From assembly GCA_020725105.1 (NCBI GenBank), contig DYFQ01000023.1:6337-44197 (forward strand): a DNA stretch of 37,861 nucleotides, given 5' to 3'. Source of the DNA: Symbiobacterium thermophilum (GTDB taxonomy: Bacteria > Bacillota > Sulfobacillia > DYFQ01). This document shows, piece by piece, positions 1 through 7,489 of this stretch. Made by a program: the position numbers and the translations under genes. The notes under the pieces were generated by a model. The model worked only from the letters and a program-made list of their open reading frames with translations. It was not told the origin of the DNA and did no database searches. Position 1 is the first letter of the stretch; each line of letters begins with the position of its first letter.

Positions 1-1491
1 GGCGAGCCCGGGGTCGCGCTGCTCATCACCGGACCGGGCCTGACCAACGCGGCCACGGCCATCGGCGAGGCCTACGCCGACTCCTCTCCCGTGCTGGTCC
101 TCTCGAGCCAGGTGGAATCGTACCTGGCGGACCGGGAGAAGGGGTCGCTGCACGATCTGAAGGACCAGCTGGGACTGATGCGCGTCCTGACCAAGCAGGC
201 GGCGCGGGTGACGCGGGTCCGCGACATCCCACCGGCCATCGCCTGGGCCATGCAGAACCTGAGAACCGGCCGGCCGCGCCCGGTCCACCTGGAGTTCCCC
301 CTGGACGTGCTGTCGGCCAGCGACGAGGTGGCGTTCGCGGCCCCCGGCCGGCGGGCCGACGGGCCGGCCGACCCGGACCTGGTCGAAGAGGCGGCCCGGC
401 GCCTCGCCGCCGCCAGGCGGCCCCGCATCTGGGCCGGCGGGGGCGCCGTGAGCGCCGGGGCCGGGGCCGAACTGTTGCGGCTGGCCGAGTGGCTCCAGGC
501 GCCGGTCCTCACCACCGCCATGGGCAAGGGCGTCTTCCCCGAGGACCATGCCCTGTCCCTGGGCGCGGGCAGCCGGGATCCGGCGGTCGCGGAGTTTCTC
601 GCCGAGGGCGACGTGCTGCTGGCGGTGGGCACCCGGCTGTCGGCCATGGAGACGCGGGGCTTCGCCGTGCGGCTCCCGCCAACCCTGATCCACTGCGACG
701 TCGACCCGTGGGAGATCGACCGCAACTACCCCGCCACCATCGGCCTGGTGGGCGACGCCCGGGCCACGCTTCAGGGCATCCTGGCCGCGCTGGCCCGCCG
801 GCCCGACGCCCCGCCGGTCACCGCCGGAGCAAAGGCCCTTTTCGGGAGCGCGGTTGCCCGGTCGGTGGCCGAGGTTCGTTCGGCCGCCCGGGCGCGGGCG
901 GCCGAACGCGGCCCGAAAGAACTTGCCTTTTGCGAGGCCCTGCGGGCCGCCCTGCCGCCCGAGGCCATCCTGGTGGCCGACATGACCCTGGTGGCCTACA
1001 CGGCCATCCGGTTCTTTCCGTGCGTGCTGCCGCGGACGTTTCTGTTCCCCAGGGGTTTCGGCACCCTGGGCTTCGCCGTGCCGGCCGCCATCGGCGCCCG
1101 GATCGGCCGTCCCGACCGCCCGGTGGTCTCGCTGGCCGGTGACGGTGGCTTTCTCTTTACCGGCCAGGAACTGGCCACGGCGGTCAAGTACCGGCTGCCC
1201 ATCCCCTTCCTGGTCGTCAACGATCAGGCCTACGGGGTGGTCAAGCGGTCCCAGATCGACACCTTCGGCAACCGGACCATCGGCGTGGACGTGACCAACC
1301 CCGACTTCGTCCGGCTCGGAGAGGCCTTTGGCGCCCGCGCCGTGCGGCTTGGCCGCCTGGAGGACCTGGGTCCCGTGCTCGAGCGGGCGCTGGGCGCCGA
1401 CGGTCCGACCCTGGTGGAAGTGGTCCCGCCGGTCGCTCCCGAGGCGGTGCCGCACCACGCCGCGGAGGGCCGGACGGGGAGGGAGAGCTGA
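1..1491 (+). CDS. Thiamine-pyrophosphate-dependent enzyme, acetolactate synthase / 2-oxo acid decarboxylase family (5' truncated)
   Basis: The reading frame is open from base 1 and enters in the middle of the N-terminal TPP domain (ITGPGLTNAATAIGEAYAD), so roughly 70 N-terminal residues, including the usual catalytic Glu, lie outside the window. 496 residues are visible. Order: rest of the PYR domain, the typical RPRPVHLEFPLDVL boundary, a central Rossmann-like domain (about 115-250), and a C-terminal PP domain with the TPP/Mg motif GDGGF near visible residue 380 and the matching VVNDQ Asn near 407. The family cleaves or joins 2-oxo acids. The segment after the PYR motif (SSQVESYLADREKGSLHDLKDQ) is not typical of biosynthetic IlvB and reminds me of AruI-like 5-guanidino-2-oxopentanoate decarboxylases. 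The next gene begins 1 bp after the stop and is an aminotransferase, which fits a transaminate-then-decarboxylate pair. The family is certain; the substrate is inference. Confidence 0.85.
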   Translation, partial: GEPGVALLITGPGLTNAATAIGEAYADSSPVLVLSSQVESYLADREKGSLHDLKDQLGLMRVLTKQAARVTRVRDIPPAIAWAMQNLRTGRPRPVHLEFPLDVLSASDEVAFAAPGRRADGPADPDLVEEAARRLAAARRPRIWAGGGAVSAGAGAELLRLAEWLQAPVLTTAMGKGVFPEDHALSLGAGSRDPAVAEFLAEGDVLLAVGTRLSAMETRGFAVRLPPTLIHCDVDPWEIDRNYPATIGLVGDARATLQGILAALARRPDAPPVTAGAKALFGSAVARSVAEVRSAARARAAERGPKELAFCEALRAALPPEAILVADMTLVAYTAIRFFPCVLPRTFLFPRGFGTLGFAVPAAIGARIGRPDRPVVSLAGDGGFLFTGQELATAVKYRLPIPFLVVNDQAYGVVKRSQIDTFGNRTIGVDVTNPDFVRLGEAFGARAVRLGRLEDLGPVLERALGADGPTLVEVVPPVAPEAVPHHAAEGRTGRES

Positions 1492-1492
1492 C

Positions 1493-2719
1493 GTGGCCAC
1501 CACGCCCGACGCCCGGGCCCGGTACTCGGCCCTGGCCCTGGCCGCCACGCCCGCCGCCTGGGAGTCAAGCCGGCTTTTGCTGAGGCCGGACAACATCCAG
1601 CTTGCCTGGGGCCTGCCCGACCCCGGCTCCTTCCCGGTGGCGGCCCTGGCCGGGGCGACCGAGCGGGCGCTCGCCCGGGAGGGCCGGCGGGCGCTGCAGT
1701 ACGGCGGCGGTCCCGCCCTGGGGGCCCTGAAGAACTGGGTGGCCGAGCGGTCCCGGGCCCGGGGCATCGCCGTCGGCCCGGAGGGCTGCATGCTCACCAC
1801 CGGCGGCTCCCAGGCGCTGGACCTGGTGGCCCGGGCGCTCCTGAACCCCGGCGACCAGGTCTGGGTGGAGGCGCCCACGTACGTCTGGGCGATCCGGCTG
1901 TTCAACCGCTACCGGGCGAGGGTCCGCGGCTTCCCCCTGGACGGCGGAGGTCTGGTGGTGGAGGCGGTCGAGGAAGCGCTGCGGGCCGGACGGCGGCCGC
2001 GGCTGCTGTACGTGGTTCCCAACTTCCACAACCCGGCGGGGGTGAGCCTGGAGGCCGGGCGCCGGCGCCGCCTGGTGGAACTGGCGGCGGAGTACGGGTT
2101 CTGGCTGGTGGAAGACGACGCCTACGGCGAACTCTACTTCACCGCGGAAGCCCCGCCGCCGCTGGCGGCAGTCTCAGGCGGCAGCCCGGCCCACGAATGG
2201 GTGCTCCACCTGAACACCTTCTCCAAGACCATCGCTCCCGGCCTGAGGCTGGGCTGGATCGTGGGCCCCGAGACCGCCATCGGGGTGCTGGGCGGCGTCA
2301 AGCTGGACGGGGCGGTCAGCCCCTTCGTCCAGACCGTGGTGGCCACGTTCCTGGCGGAGGAGGACTTCGACGCGCGCCTGGCCGGGCTGCGCGCTCTCTA
2401 CCGGAGCCGCAAGGAAGCCATGGTCGCCGCGCTGGCCCAGACCATGCCCGAGGGGGCCGGGTGGACCGACCCGGACGGCGGTTTCTTCGTGTGGCTGCGG
2501 CTGCCGGACGGCCATACGGGCGAGGGCCTGGCGCCGGCGGCGGCCAGGGAGGGCGTCACCTACGTGCCGGGGAGCGCGTTCTATCCCGACGGGGACGGTG
2601 CCGGGGCCAGCCACGTCCGGTTGTGCTTCAGCTTCTACCCCGAGGCCACCCTGGCCGAGGGCGTCCAGAGGCTGGCCAGGGCGCTCGCCGGCCCCCCCGG
2701 CCTAGTCCAGGGGCTCTGA
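1493..2719 (+). CDS. PLP-dependent aminotransferase, fold type I (2-aminoadipate/aromatic aminotransferase-like)
   Basis: A 408-residue aminotransferase of the LysN/MocR-catalytic-domain type without an N-terminal HTH domain. Visible motifs: TTGGSQALDLVARALLNPGD (phosphate-binding region), VVPNFHNPAGVS (cofactor-contacting Asn-Pro), VEDDAYGEL (Asp that contacts the pyridine N), NTFSKTIAPGLRLGW (Schiff-base Lys) and a C-terminal HVRLCFSFY with the carboxylate-binding Arg. GTG at 1493 is chosen because GGGAGGGAG lies just upstream and it starts 1 bp after the preceding stop, so the two genes are almost certainly co-transcribed. The gene's last 18 bp overlap the convergent nuclease gene on the other strand. 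The amino-group donor cannot be told from the sequence. Confidence 0.88.
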   Translation: MATTPDARARYSALALAATPAAWESSRLLLRPDNIQLAWGLPDPGSFPVAALAGATERALAREGRRALQYGGGPALGALKNWVAERSRARGIAVGPEGCMLTTGGSQALDLVARALLNPGDQVWVEAPTYVWAIRLFNRYRARVRGFPLDGGGLVVEAVEEALRAGRRPRLLYVVPNFHNPAGVSLEAGRRRRLVELAAEYGFWLVEDDAYGELYFTAEAPPPLAAVSGGSPAHEWVLHLNTFSKTIAPGLRLGWIVGPETAIGVLGGVKLDGAVSPFVQTVVATFLAEEDFDARLAGLRALYRSRKEAMVAALAQTMPEGAGWTDPDGGFFVWLRLPDGHTGEGLAPAAAREGVTYVPGSAFYPDGDGAGASHVRLCFSFYPEATLAEGVQRLARALAGPPGLVQGL

Positions 2720-3169
2720 CTCCTGGTCCTCGGCCCTCCCGTCGCCGCCCTCGCCCTCGTCGGTGATGGCGGCGGCCACCAGGACCTTCTCCAGGGCGAA
2801 GATGGGCGCGTCGGCCCGGATGGCCAGCGCGACCGCGTCCGAGGGGCGGGAGTCGATCTCCAGGGTTTCCGCCTGCCCGTTCTTCTGCTGGACCTCCAGG
2901 GTGATCTGGGCGAAGAAGGTCTGGTTGCGGAGGTCGTCGATGAGGACCCGGGAGATCCGGTAGCCCAGCTGCTCCAGGAGGTTCTTGATGAGGTCGTGGG
3001 TCATCGGGCGCGGCGGGGTGATCTTCTCGATGGCCATGGAGATGGCGTGAGCCTCCAGCGGCCCGATCTCGATGGGCAGGTACCGGCGGCCGGCCTCGTC
3101 CTTGAGGACGATGACGGCCCTGGAGGTCTGGGGATCGAAACCGATCCGGTCGATGCTCAGGCGGATCAC
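2702..3169 (-). CDS. Bifunctional nuclease family protein (BFN / DUF151)
   Basis: 155 residues that match the single-domain BFN family along its length: VIRLSIDRIGFDP start, VIVLKDEAGRRYLPIEIGPLEAHAI, and the conserved EIDSRPSDAVALAIRADAPIFALEKVL block. Members related to plant BBD proteins have been reported to cleave DNA and RNA; the bacterial role is poorly defined. GTG at 3169 is chosen over an upstream in-frame codon at 3220 because AGGGGAGGT lies 7 nt before it. It follows the peptidase gene by 75 bp but has its own promoter-like sequence, with a palindrome filling the spacer. The tail is acidic (EGEGGDGRAEDQESEPLD). The 3' end overlaps the convergent aminotransferase gene by 18 bp. Confidence 0.85.
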   Translation of the reverse strand: MIRLSIDRIGFDPQTSRAVIVLKDEAGRRYLPIEIGPLEAHAISMAIEKITPPRPMTHDLIKNLLEQLGYRISRVLIDDLRNQTFFAQITLEVQQKNGQAETLEIDSRPSDAVALAIRADAPIFALEKVLVAAAITDEGEGGDGRAEDQESEPLD

Positions 3170-3218
3170 GGCTGGGACCTCCCCTCCGGCTCTGGGTCCC
3201 CGTGGAGACTGCCCCCTC

Positions 3219-3248
3219 ATTATAGCGGCCTGGACAGGCCGCCATCAA
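3219..3248 (-). promoter_or_regulatory. Promoter of the BFN gene with a palindromic spacer (possible operator or overlapping terminator hairpin)
   Basis: On the minus strand, TTGATG (3248-3243) is followed by 18 nt and a perfect TATAAT (3224-3219). The 18-nt spacer is itself an inverted repeat, GCGGCCTGTCCAGGCCGC, with 7-bp arms and a 4-nt centre. The -35 overlaps the stop codon of the peptidase gene. Predicted start is near 3212, giving a leader of about 43 nt to the GTG at 3169. The palindrome could be an operator, or a hairpin that ends the upstream operon, though no U-tract follows. Confidence 0.6.
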
Positions 3249-4219
3249 CCGGCGCCGGGCTCCGGCACCTCGGGGAACAGGTCGCGGCACGCGGGCAGCC
3301 CGGGCAGCCCCTCGGCCGCCAGGACGGCCCGGCGCACCGCCTCGGCCACCGCCTCGACGGCCGCCGCGCAGAAGACGGCGTCCACGTCAAACCAGGTATG
3401 CACCGGCGAGACGGAAAGGGCCAGGCCGTCGTGGGCCATGACCGCCACCTGCCTGAGCTGGACCCGGTCCAGGGCCACGTCGGTGACCACCGCCACCAGC
3501 GTCGTGTGCTGGGCGGGCCACCCGGCCGCGAGCGCGCTGGCGTCGCTCTCCCGCCGGAGCATGGCCGCGGTGTCCACCAGCCGGCCGGTGACGGGGTTTC
3601 TGGTGCCCGCCAGCAGCCGCTGGGTCCGCCAGTCGCGCACGTCACCGAAGGCGTTGACCACCGCGAGCGCCCCCACCACGGCGCCGTTGTCCAGGTGCAC
3701 GCTCCAGGTGCCCAGACCGCCCCGCATGGCGTGAGCCGGGCCGAACAGTTTGCCAACGGTTGCCCCGGTTCCGGCGCCCACGTTTCCCTCGGCTACCGGA
3801 CCCGCGTCCGCCGCCCGGCAGGCCTCGTAGCCCATGGCTGCGTCCGGCCGGCGGCGGGGATCGCCCACCGCCAGGTCAAAGACGACGGCGGCCGGTACGA
3901 TGGGCACCCGGGCCACCCCGGCGTCAAAACCGATGCCGGCCTCCTCCAGGAAGCGGACGACGCCGGTGGCGGCGTCGAGACCGAAGGCGCTGCCGCCGGT
4001 GAAGAGCAGGGCGTGGATCCGCTCCACCAGCCGTCCCGGAGCCAGGAGGTCCGTCTCGCGGGTCCCGGGCGCGGCGCCCCGGACGTCGCAGGCGCCCACG
4101 GCCCCGGGGTCGCCGGGCTCGGCGGCAAACAGCAGCACGGTGCAGCCGGTCAGGGCCTCGCGGTCGGTGGCGTGGCCCACCCGCACGCCGGCGACGTCGG
4201 TGACGGCTCGATGGGTCAT
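3245..4219 (-). CDS. P1/DmpA family peptidase (peptidase S58, L-aminopeptidase/D-esterase-like)
   Basis: 324 residues, near the usual family length. It starts with the characteristic VTDVAGVRVGHATDREALTGCTVLL, then FTGGSAFGLDAATGVVRFLEE (about 74-93), the GNVGAGTGATVGKL loop (about 145-157) and HTTLVAVVTDVAL (about 238-250). The last block is where these Ntn-fold enzymes self-cleave to expose a Ser or Thr nucleophile; here Thr239 and Thr240 are the candidates. Members release N-terminal amino acids or hydrolyse beta-peptides. The start ATG overlaps the stop of folK-birA as ATGA (4216-4219), so translation is probably coupled. Why a peptidase ends this operon is unclear. No signal peptide is visible, so it is probably cytoplasmic. 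Confidence 0.88.
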   Translation of the reverse strand: MTHRAVTDVAGVRVGHATDREALTGCTVLLFAAEPGDPGAVGACDVRGAAPGTRETDLLAPGRLVERIHALLFTGGSAFGLDAATGVVRFLEEAGIGFDAGVARVPIVPAAVVFDLAVGDPRRRPDAAMGYEACRAADAGPVAEGNVGAGTGATVGKLFGPAHAMRGGLGTWSVHLDNGAVVGALAVVNAFGDVRDWRTQRLLAGTRNPVTGRLVDTAAMLRRESDASALAAGWPAQHTTLVAVVTDVALDRVQLRQVAVMAHDGLALSVSPVHTWFDVDAVFCAAAVEAVAEAVRRAVLAAEGLPGLPACRDLFPEVPEPGAG

Positions 4220-5589
4220 GACGGCTCGCCTCCCGTGGTCGGACTGCCTGCCCCGGCCGAGGACCGGCGCAGGCTCAGCTCTCCCGCTTGCAGGTATCTC
4301 GTTCCCTCGGGCGTGCTCAGGACGGCCCGGCCCGCCCCGTCGACCCCTTCCAGCCGGCCCCGCCACGTCCCGGCCGGGCCGCGCGCCACCACCTCCCGGC
4401 CAGACCAGGCCAGGCGCCGCTGGTAGGCGGCCCGGCACCAACCGAAGCCGGCCTCCAGCCAGGCCCGGTAGCCCTCCTCCAGCCGGTTGAGAAAGGTTCC
4501 GGCCAGCCGGCCGCGGGCGACCGTATCCCCGGTGCGGAGCACCAGGGCGGTGGCGGGGAGGGCCAGCCCGCCGGGCAGGGCGTCGGGCGACACGTTGCAG
4601 TTGACCCCGGTGCCCAGCACGACCCAGCCCTGGTCCGGAGCCCCCTCCACCAGGATCCCCGCCGCCTTGCCCCCGTCTACCAGCAGGTCGTTGGGCCACT
4701 TGATGGCCGGCGAGAGGCCGGTGACCGCCTCCACCGCCTCGGCCAGGGCCACGGCGGCCACCAGCCCCAGTTGCGGCAGGTCCGCGCGGCCGGCAGGTGG
4801 CCGCAGCACCACCGAAAGCCACAGGCCACCGGGGGGCGACACCCAGCCGCGCCCCAGCCGGCCCCGGCCGCGGGTCTGAACCTCGGCCGCGCAGGCTGTC
4901 CCCTCGGGGGCGCCCGCCCGCACCAGGTCGCGGGCCCAGTCATTGGTCGAGCCCACCTCCGGCCGCCAGAGCCACGGGCGCCCCAGCCGGCCGGTGACCT
5001 CGAGCCAGGGACCGACCGCGCCGGCGGTGACGGGCGGGTCGGCCCCCCGGCCGGCCGCGGCGGGTGCCGCCGGGGCCGGCGCGCCGGGGGGCCAGAGGGG
5101 ATCCGCCGCCGGCCGCAGGGCCTGCCCAGGCATGAGGGCGTCCAGGAGTTCACCCACCCGGCGCCCAACCGGCAGCATCAGGCCGGGGTCCAGTTCGGCC
5201 AGGGGGACCAGGACAAACGCCCGCTCGGCCAGGCGCGGGTGGGGAAGCACCAGGTCGGGGCCGGAGACCACCAGGTCACCCGCGAGCAGCAGGTCCAGGT
5301 CCAGGGGGCGGGGCCCCCAGCGGGGACCGCCGGCGTCGCGCCGGCGGCCGAACTCCGCCTCCACCGCCAGGCACTGGCGAAGCAGGGGGTCAAGCTCCGT
5401 CTCCAGTTCGGCCACGGCGTTGTAGAACCACGGCTGGTCGGAAAGGCCCACCGGCGCCGTCTCGTAGACCGCCGAGGTCCGTACCAGCCGGCTTGACGGC
5501 AGCGCCGCCAGCCGGCGGCAGGCCCCGGCCAGGTTGGCCAGGCGGTCGCCAAGGTTGGAACCGAGGCCGACGAAGGCGCGGGCGCTCAT
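4216..5589 (-). CDS. FolK-BirA fusion: HPPK joined to biotin protein ligase
   Basis: One uninterrupted 457-codon frame encodes two enzymes. Residues 1-158 are 6-hydroxymethyl-7,8-dihydropterin pyrophosphokinase: VGLGSNLGDR, TSAVYETAPVG, FYNAVAELET, the signature RWGPRPLDLDLLL (90-102) and LPHPRLAERAFVLVPLAEL. Residues 160-195 are a Pro/Ala/Gly-rich linker. Residues 200-457 are a biotin-[acetyl-CoA carboxylase] ligase: EVGSTNDWAR, the biotinoyl-AMP loop GRGRLGRGW (241-249), KWPNDLLV (297-304), GKAAGILVE and a small C-terminal domain. The N-terminal HTH of regulatory BirA is absent, so the ligase half is monofunctional. I found no ATG, GTG or TTG with a ribosome site between the domains. The start overlaps the folB stop as ATGA, and the stop overlaps the peptidase start. 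In related Clostridia folK and birA are neighbours, which makes a fusion plausible. Confidence 0.9.
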   Translation of the reverse strand: MSARAFVGLGSNLGDRLANLAGACRRLAALPSSRLVRTSAVYETAPVGLSDQPWFYNAVAELETELDPLLRQCLAVEAEFGRRRDAGGPRWGPRPLDLDLLLAGDLVVSGPDLVLPHPRLAERAFVLVPLAELDPGLMLPVGRRVGELLDALMPGQALRPAADPLWPPGAPAPAAPAAAGRGADPPVTAGAVGPWLEVTGRLGRPWLWRPEVGSTNDWARDLVRAGAPEGTACAAEVQTRGRGRLGRGWVSPPGGLWLSVVLRPPAGRADLPQLGLVAAVALAEAVEAVTGLSPAIKWPNDLLVDGGKAAGILVEGAPDQGWVVLGTGVNCNVSPDALPGGLALPATALVLRTGDTVARGRLAGTFLNRLEEGYRAWLEAGFGWCRAAYQRRLAWSGREVVARGPAGTWRGRLEGVDGAGRAVLSTPEGTRYLQAGELSLRRSSAGAGSPTTGGEPS

Positions 5590-5942
5590 GGCCGCTCGAT
5601 TTCCACCGCCACCGTCCGGAACGGGCCGGGGAGGGGCGCCCGGGGCTTGGCCACCCGGACCCGGACCGACTCGGGCCCGAACCGGTCCAGCACGGCGCGG
5701 GCGATGGCTTCCGCCAGCGCCTCCAGGAGCGCCAGCCGGGTTCCCTCCACCACCTGGCGGACGGCGCCGTACACCTCGGCATAGTTCACCGTCCGGCCCA
5801 GGTCGTCGGTGCGGCCGGCCTCGCCCAGGCCGAGCCGCAGTTCCAGATCGACGACAAACGGCTGGGGCCGGGCCCGCTCCTCGGGCAGCGCGCCGTGGGT
5901 CCCGAAGAACTCCAGGCCCTCAAGGAGTAGCCGGTCGCGCAT
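5586..5942 (-). CDS. folB: Dihydroneopterin aldolase
   Basis: 118 residues, the normal size of FolB, which turns 7,8-dihydroneopterin into 6-hydroxymethyl-dihydropterin, the substrate of the HPPK encoded next. Family marks: LEGLEFFGTHGALPEERARPQPFVVDLEL (N-terminal strand with the pterin-site Glu), the LGRTVNYAEVYGAVRQVVEG helix with the conserved Tyr, LLEALAEAIARAVL and VRVRVAKPRAPLPG with the C-terminal Lys. ATG 5942 is preferred because GGGGGAG lies about 8 nt upstream. The in-frame GTG at 5951 directly abuts that site. The ribosome site sits inside a duplicated 28-bp segment shared with the end of folP. The stop overlaps the next ATG by 4 bp. Confidence 0.9.
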   Translation of the reverse strand: MRDRLLLEGLEFFGTHGALPEERARPQPFVVDLELRLGLGEAGRTDDLGRTVNYAEVYGAVRQVVEGTRLALLEALAEAIARAVLDRFGPESVRVRVAKPRAPLPGPFRTVAVEIERP

Positions 5943-5946
5943 GTCC

Positions 5947-6009
5947 TTCACTCCCCCGGGGGCGGCCAGCCCCGCGTGTCGTTCACTCCCCCGCCGGCGG
6001 CCAGCCCCG
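5947..6009. repeat. Imperfect tandem direct repeat at the folP-folB junction
   Basis: A 28-bp unit occurs at 5947-5974 and again at 5982-6009 (period 35 bp), identical except for two adjacent bases. The copy at 5982 encodes the C-terminus and stop of folP. The copy at 5947 supplies the Shine-Dalgarno sequence and first codons' context of folB. It looks like a recent local duplication that separated two genes which may once have overlapped. Confidence 0.8.
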
Positions 6010-6822
6010 GACGACGGCGTCGGCCATCCGGGCCACCCGCGCCATGGCCTCGACGTCGTGAACCCGGACCACGTCGGCGCCGGCGGCTATCGCCAGGGCG
6101 ACACAGGCGGCGGTGCCCTCCAGGCGCTGGTCGACGGGAAGACCCAGCACGTGGCCGATGGTTCGCTTGCGGGAGGGACCCACCAGGATGGGCCGGCCCA
6201 GCACCCGCAACTCCCCCAGGCGCCTGAGCACCTCCAGGTTGTGGCCGGTGTCCTTGCCAAAGCCCAGCCCCGGGTCGACGATGATCCGGTCGTCGCCGAC
6301 GCCGGCCGCCCGGGCCCGGGCCACGGCGGCCTCCAGCGCCCGCAAGATCTCGCCCATCAGGTCGCCGTAGACCGCCTCTCGCTGGTTGTGCATGACGATG
6401 ACCGGCACCCCGTACCGGGCGACCACCCGGGCCATGCCGGGGTCGGCGGCCAGGCCCCACACGTCGTTCACCAGGCGGGCTCCCCGGCGCAGGGCCGCCT
6501 CGGCCACCTCCGCCTTGTAAGTGTCGATGCTGAGGGGGACGTCGGTCGCCCGGGCCAGCCGCTCCACCACCGGGAGCACCCGCCGCAACTCCTCCCGGGC
6601 CGGGACCGGCGTGGCCCCGGGCCTGGTGGACTCACCGCCCACGTCGATCAGGTCGGCTCCCTGGCGGGCCAGTTCCAGCCCCTGGGCCACCGCCGCTTCG
6701 GGGTCCAGGTACCGCCCGCCGTCGGAAAAGGAGTCGGGCGTCACGTTCAACACGGCCATCACGTAGGTCCGGCTGCCGAAGTGAAAGACCCGGCCGTCCA
6801 CGTCAAGAGGCGGGCTGGCCAC
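5983..6822 (-). CDS. folP: Dihydropteroate synthase
   Basis: 279-residue TIM-barrel enzyme that joins p-aminobenzoate to hydroxymethyl-dihydropterin diphosphate, the step after HPPK and the target of sulfonamides. Visible family blocks: MAVLNVTPDSFSDGG (pyrophosphate loop), ADLIDVGGESTRPGA, LSIDTYKAEVAEAAL, LVNDVWG, VIVMHNQ, IIVDPGLGFGKD (pterin-binding Asp), GRPILVGPSRK (Lys) and the C-terminal VVRVHDVEAM with the Arg-x-His. GTG 6822 is chosen because GGGAGG lies 8 nt upstream; the upstream cyclodeaminase stop is only 4 bp away. All key residues are present, so it should be active. Confidence 0.95.
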   Translation of the reverse strand: MASPPLDVDGRVFHFGSRTYVMAVLNVTPDSFSDGGRYLDPEAAVAQGLELARQGADLIDVGGESTRPGATPVPAREELRRVLPVVERLARATDVPLSIDTYKAEVAEAALRRGARLVNDVWGLAADPGMARVVARYGVPVIVMHNQREAVYGDLMGEILRALEAAVARARAAGVGDDRIIVDPGLGFGKDTGHNLEVLRRLGELRVLGRPILVGPSRKRTIGHVLGLPVDQRLEGTAACVALAIAAGADVVRVHDVEAMARVARMADAVVRGWPPAGE

Positions 6823-6826
6823 CTGG

Positions 6827-7468
6827 CTAGCCTCCCTGCTCCAGGGCCTGGTAAGCCGCGTCCACGGTGGCCAGTTCCCGCTGGATGCCGTCGCCGGCCG
6901 CCTGGTTCTCCAGCCCGGCCAGGTTGACGGCCACGTTGGCCCGGGCGCCGCCATACGCCGCCCGGGCCAGGTAATAACCGGTCCTGGCGTCGGAGGCGGC
7001 GCTGGGGTTGCCCAGCTCAGCCGCCAGCCGGGCGTCGGCCATGACCTGGACCGCCAGCCGGGCGACTTCCAGGGGCGGCCCGGCCGCGCCAACGAGTGCC
7101 CGCTCGACGGCGGCGGCCCGCTCGGACCGCTCCGCGTCGGTGCCCCTGGGGAGCCGGTAGGCCGCCATGACGGCCTCGAAGGCGCGGCTGTCCTCGTCGA
7201 TCAGTTCGAGAAACCGGCTCTGGTGGGCACCGGCGCGGGGCAGCACCGGTTCCAGCCGCGGGCCGACGTCCCTGAACCGCTCGCGCCCGATGGTGAGACG
7301 CAGGACCTTGGCCACCAGGCCGGCGGCCATGGCCCCCGCGGCGGCCGCCGCCGAGCCGCCGCCGGGCACCGGCCTCGCTTCCCCCAGCGCCTGGCAGAAA
7401 TCACCCAGCGGCCGCTGAGGCCAGGCGACGGCATTCGCTGTTTCTGGTACTCCTCTCTCCGGCGTCAT
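6827..7468 (-). CDS. Formiminotetrahydrofolate cyclodeaminase / methenyl-THF cyclohydrolase (FTCD_C family)
   Basis: 213 residues of the all-helical FTCD C-terminal family, which includes the FchA cyclohydrolases of acetogens. Marks: LGDFCQALGEARPVPGGGSAAAAAGAMAAGLVAKVLRLT near the N-terminus (active-site glycine loop), a DEDSRAFEAVMAAYRLPRG-like helix, a central VARLAVQVMADARLAAELGNPSAASDARTGYYLARAA block, and a C-terminal region like that of family members. In the hut context it should remove ammonia from 5-formimino-THF to give 5,10-methenyl-THF. The formiminotransferase half is a separate gene two genes upstream, so the activities that are fused in animal FTCD are split here. ATG 7468 has GGGAGG about 13 nt upstream, a rather long spacing. 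Confidence 0.87.
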   Translation of the reverse strand: MTPERGVPETANAVAWPQRPLGDFCQALGEARPVPGGGSAAAAAGAMAAGLVAKVLRLTIGRERFRDVGPRLEPVLPRAGAHQSRFLELIDEDSRAFEAVMAAYRLPRGTDAERSERAAAVERALVGAAGPPLEVARLAVQVMADARLAAELGNPSAASDARTGYYLARAAYGGARANVAVNLAGLENQAAGDGIQRELATVDAAYQALEQGG

Positions 7469-7489
7469 CAGCAGTCAAGGTCCTCCCTT

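Noticed and set aside
4216-5589. Separate folK and birA genes with an internal start
   Set aside because: No ATG, GTG or TTG with a ribosome site occurs in frame between residues 153 and 205; the single ATG at residue 153 still lies within the HPPK domain and lacks a ribosome site.
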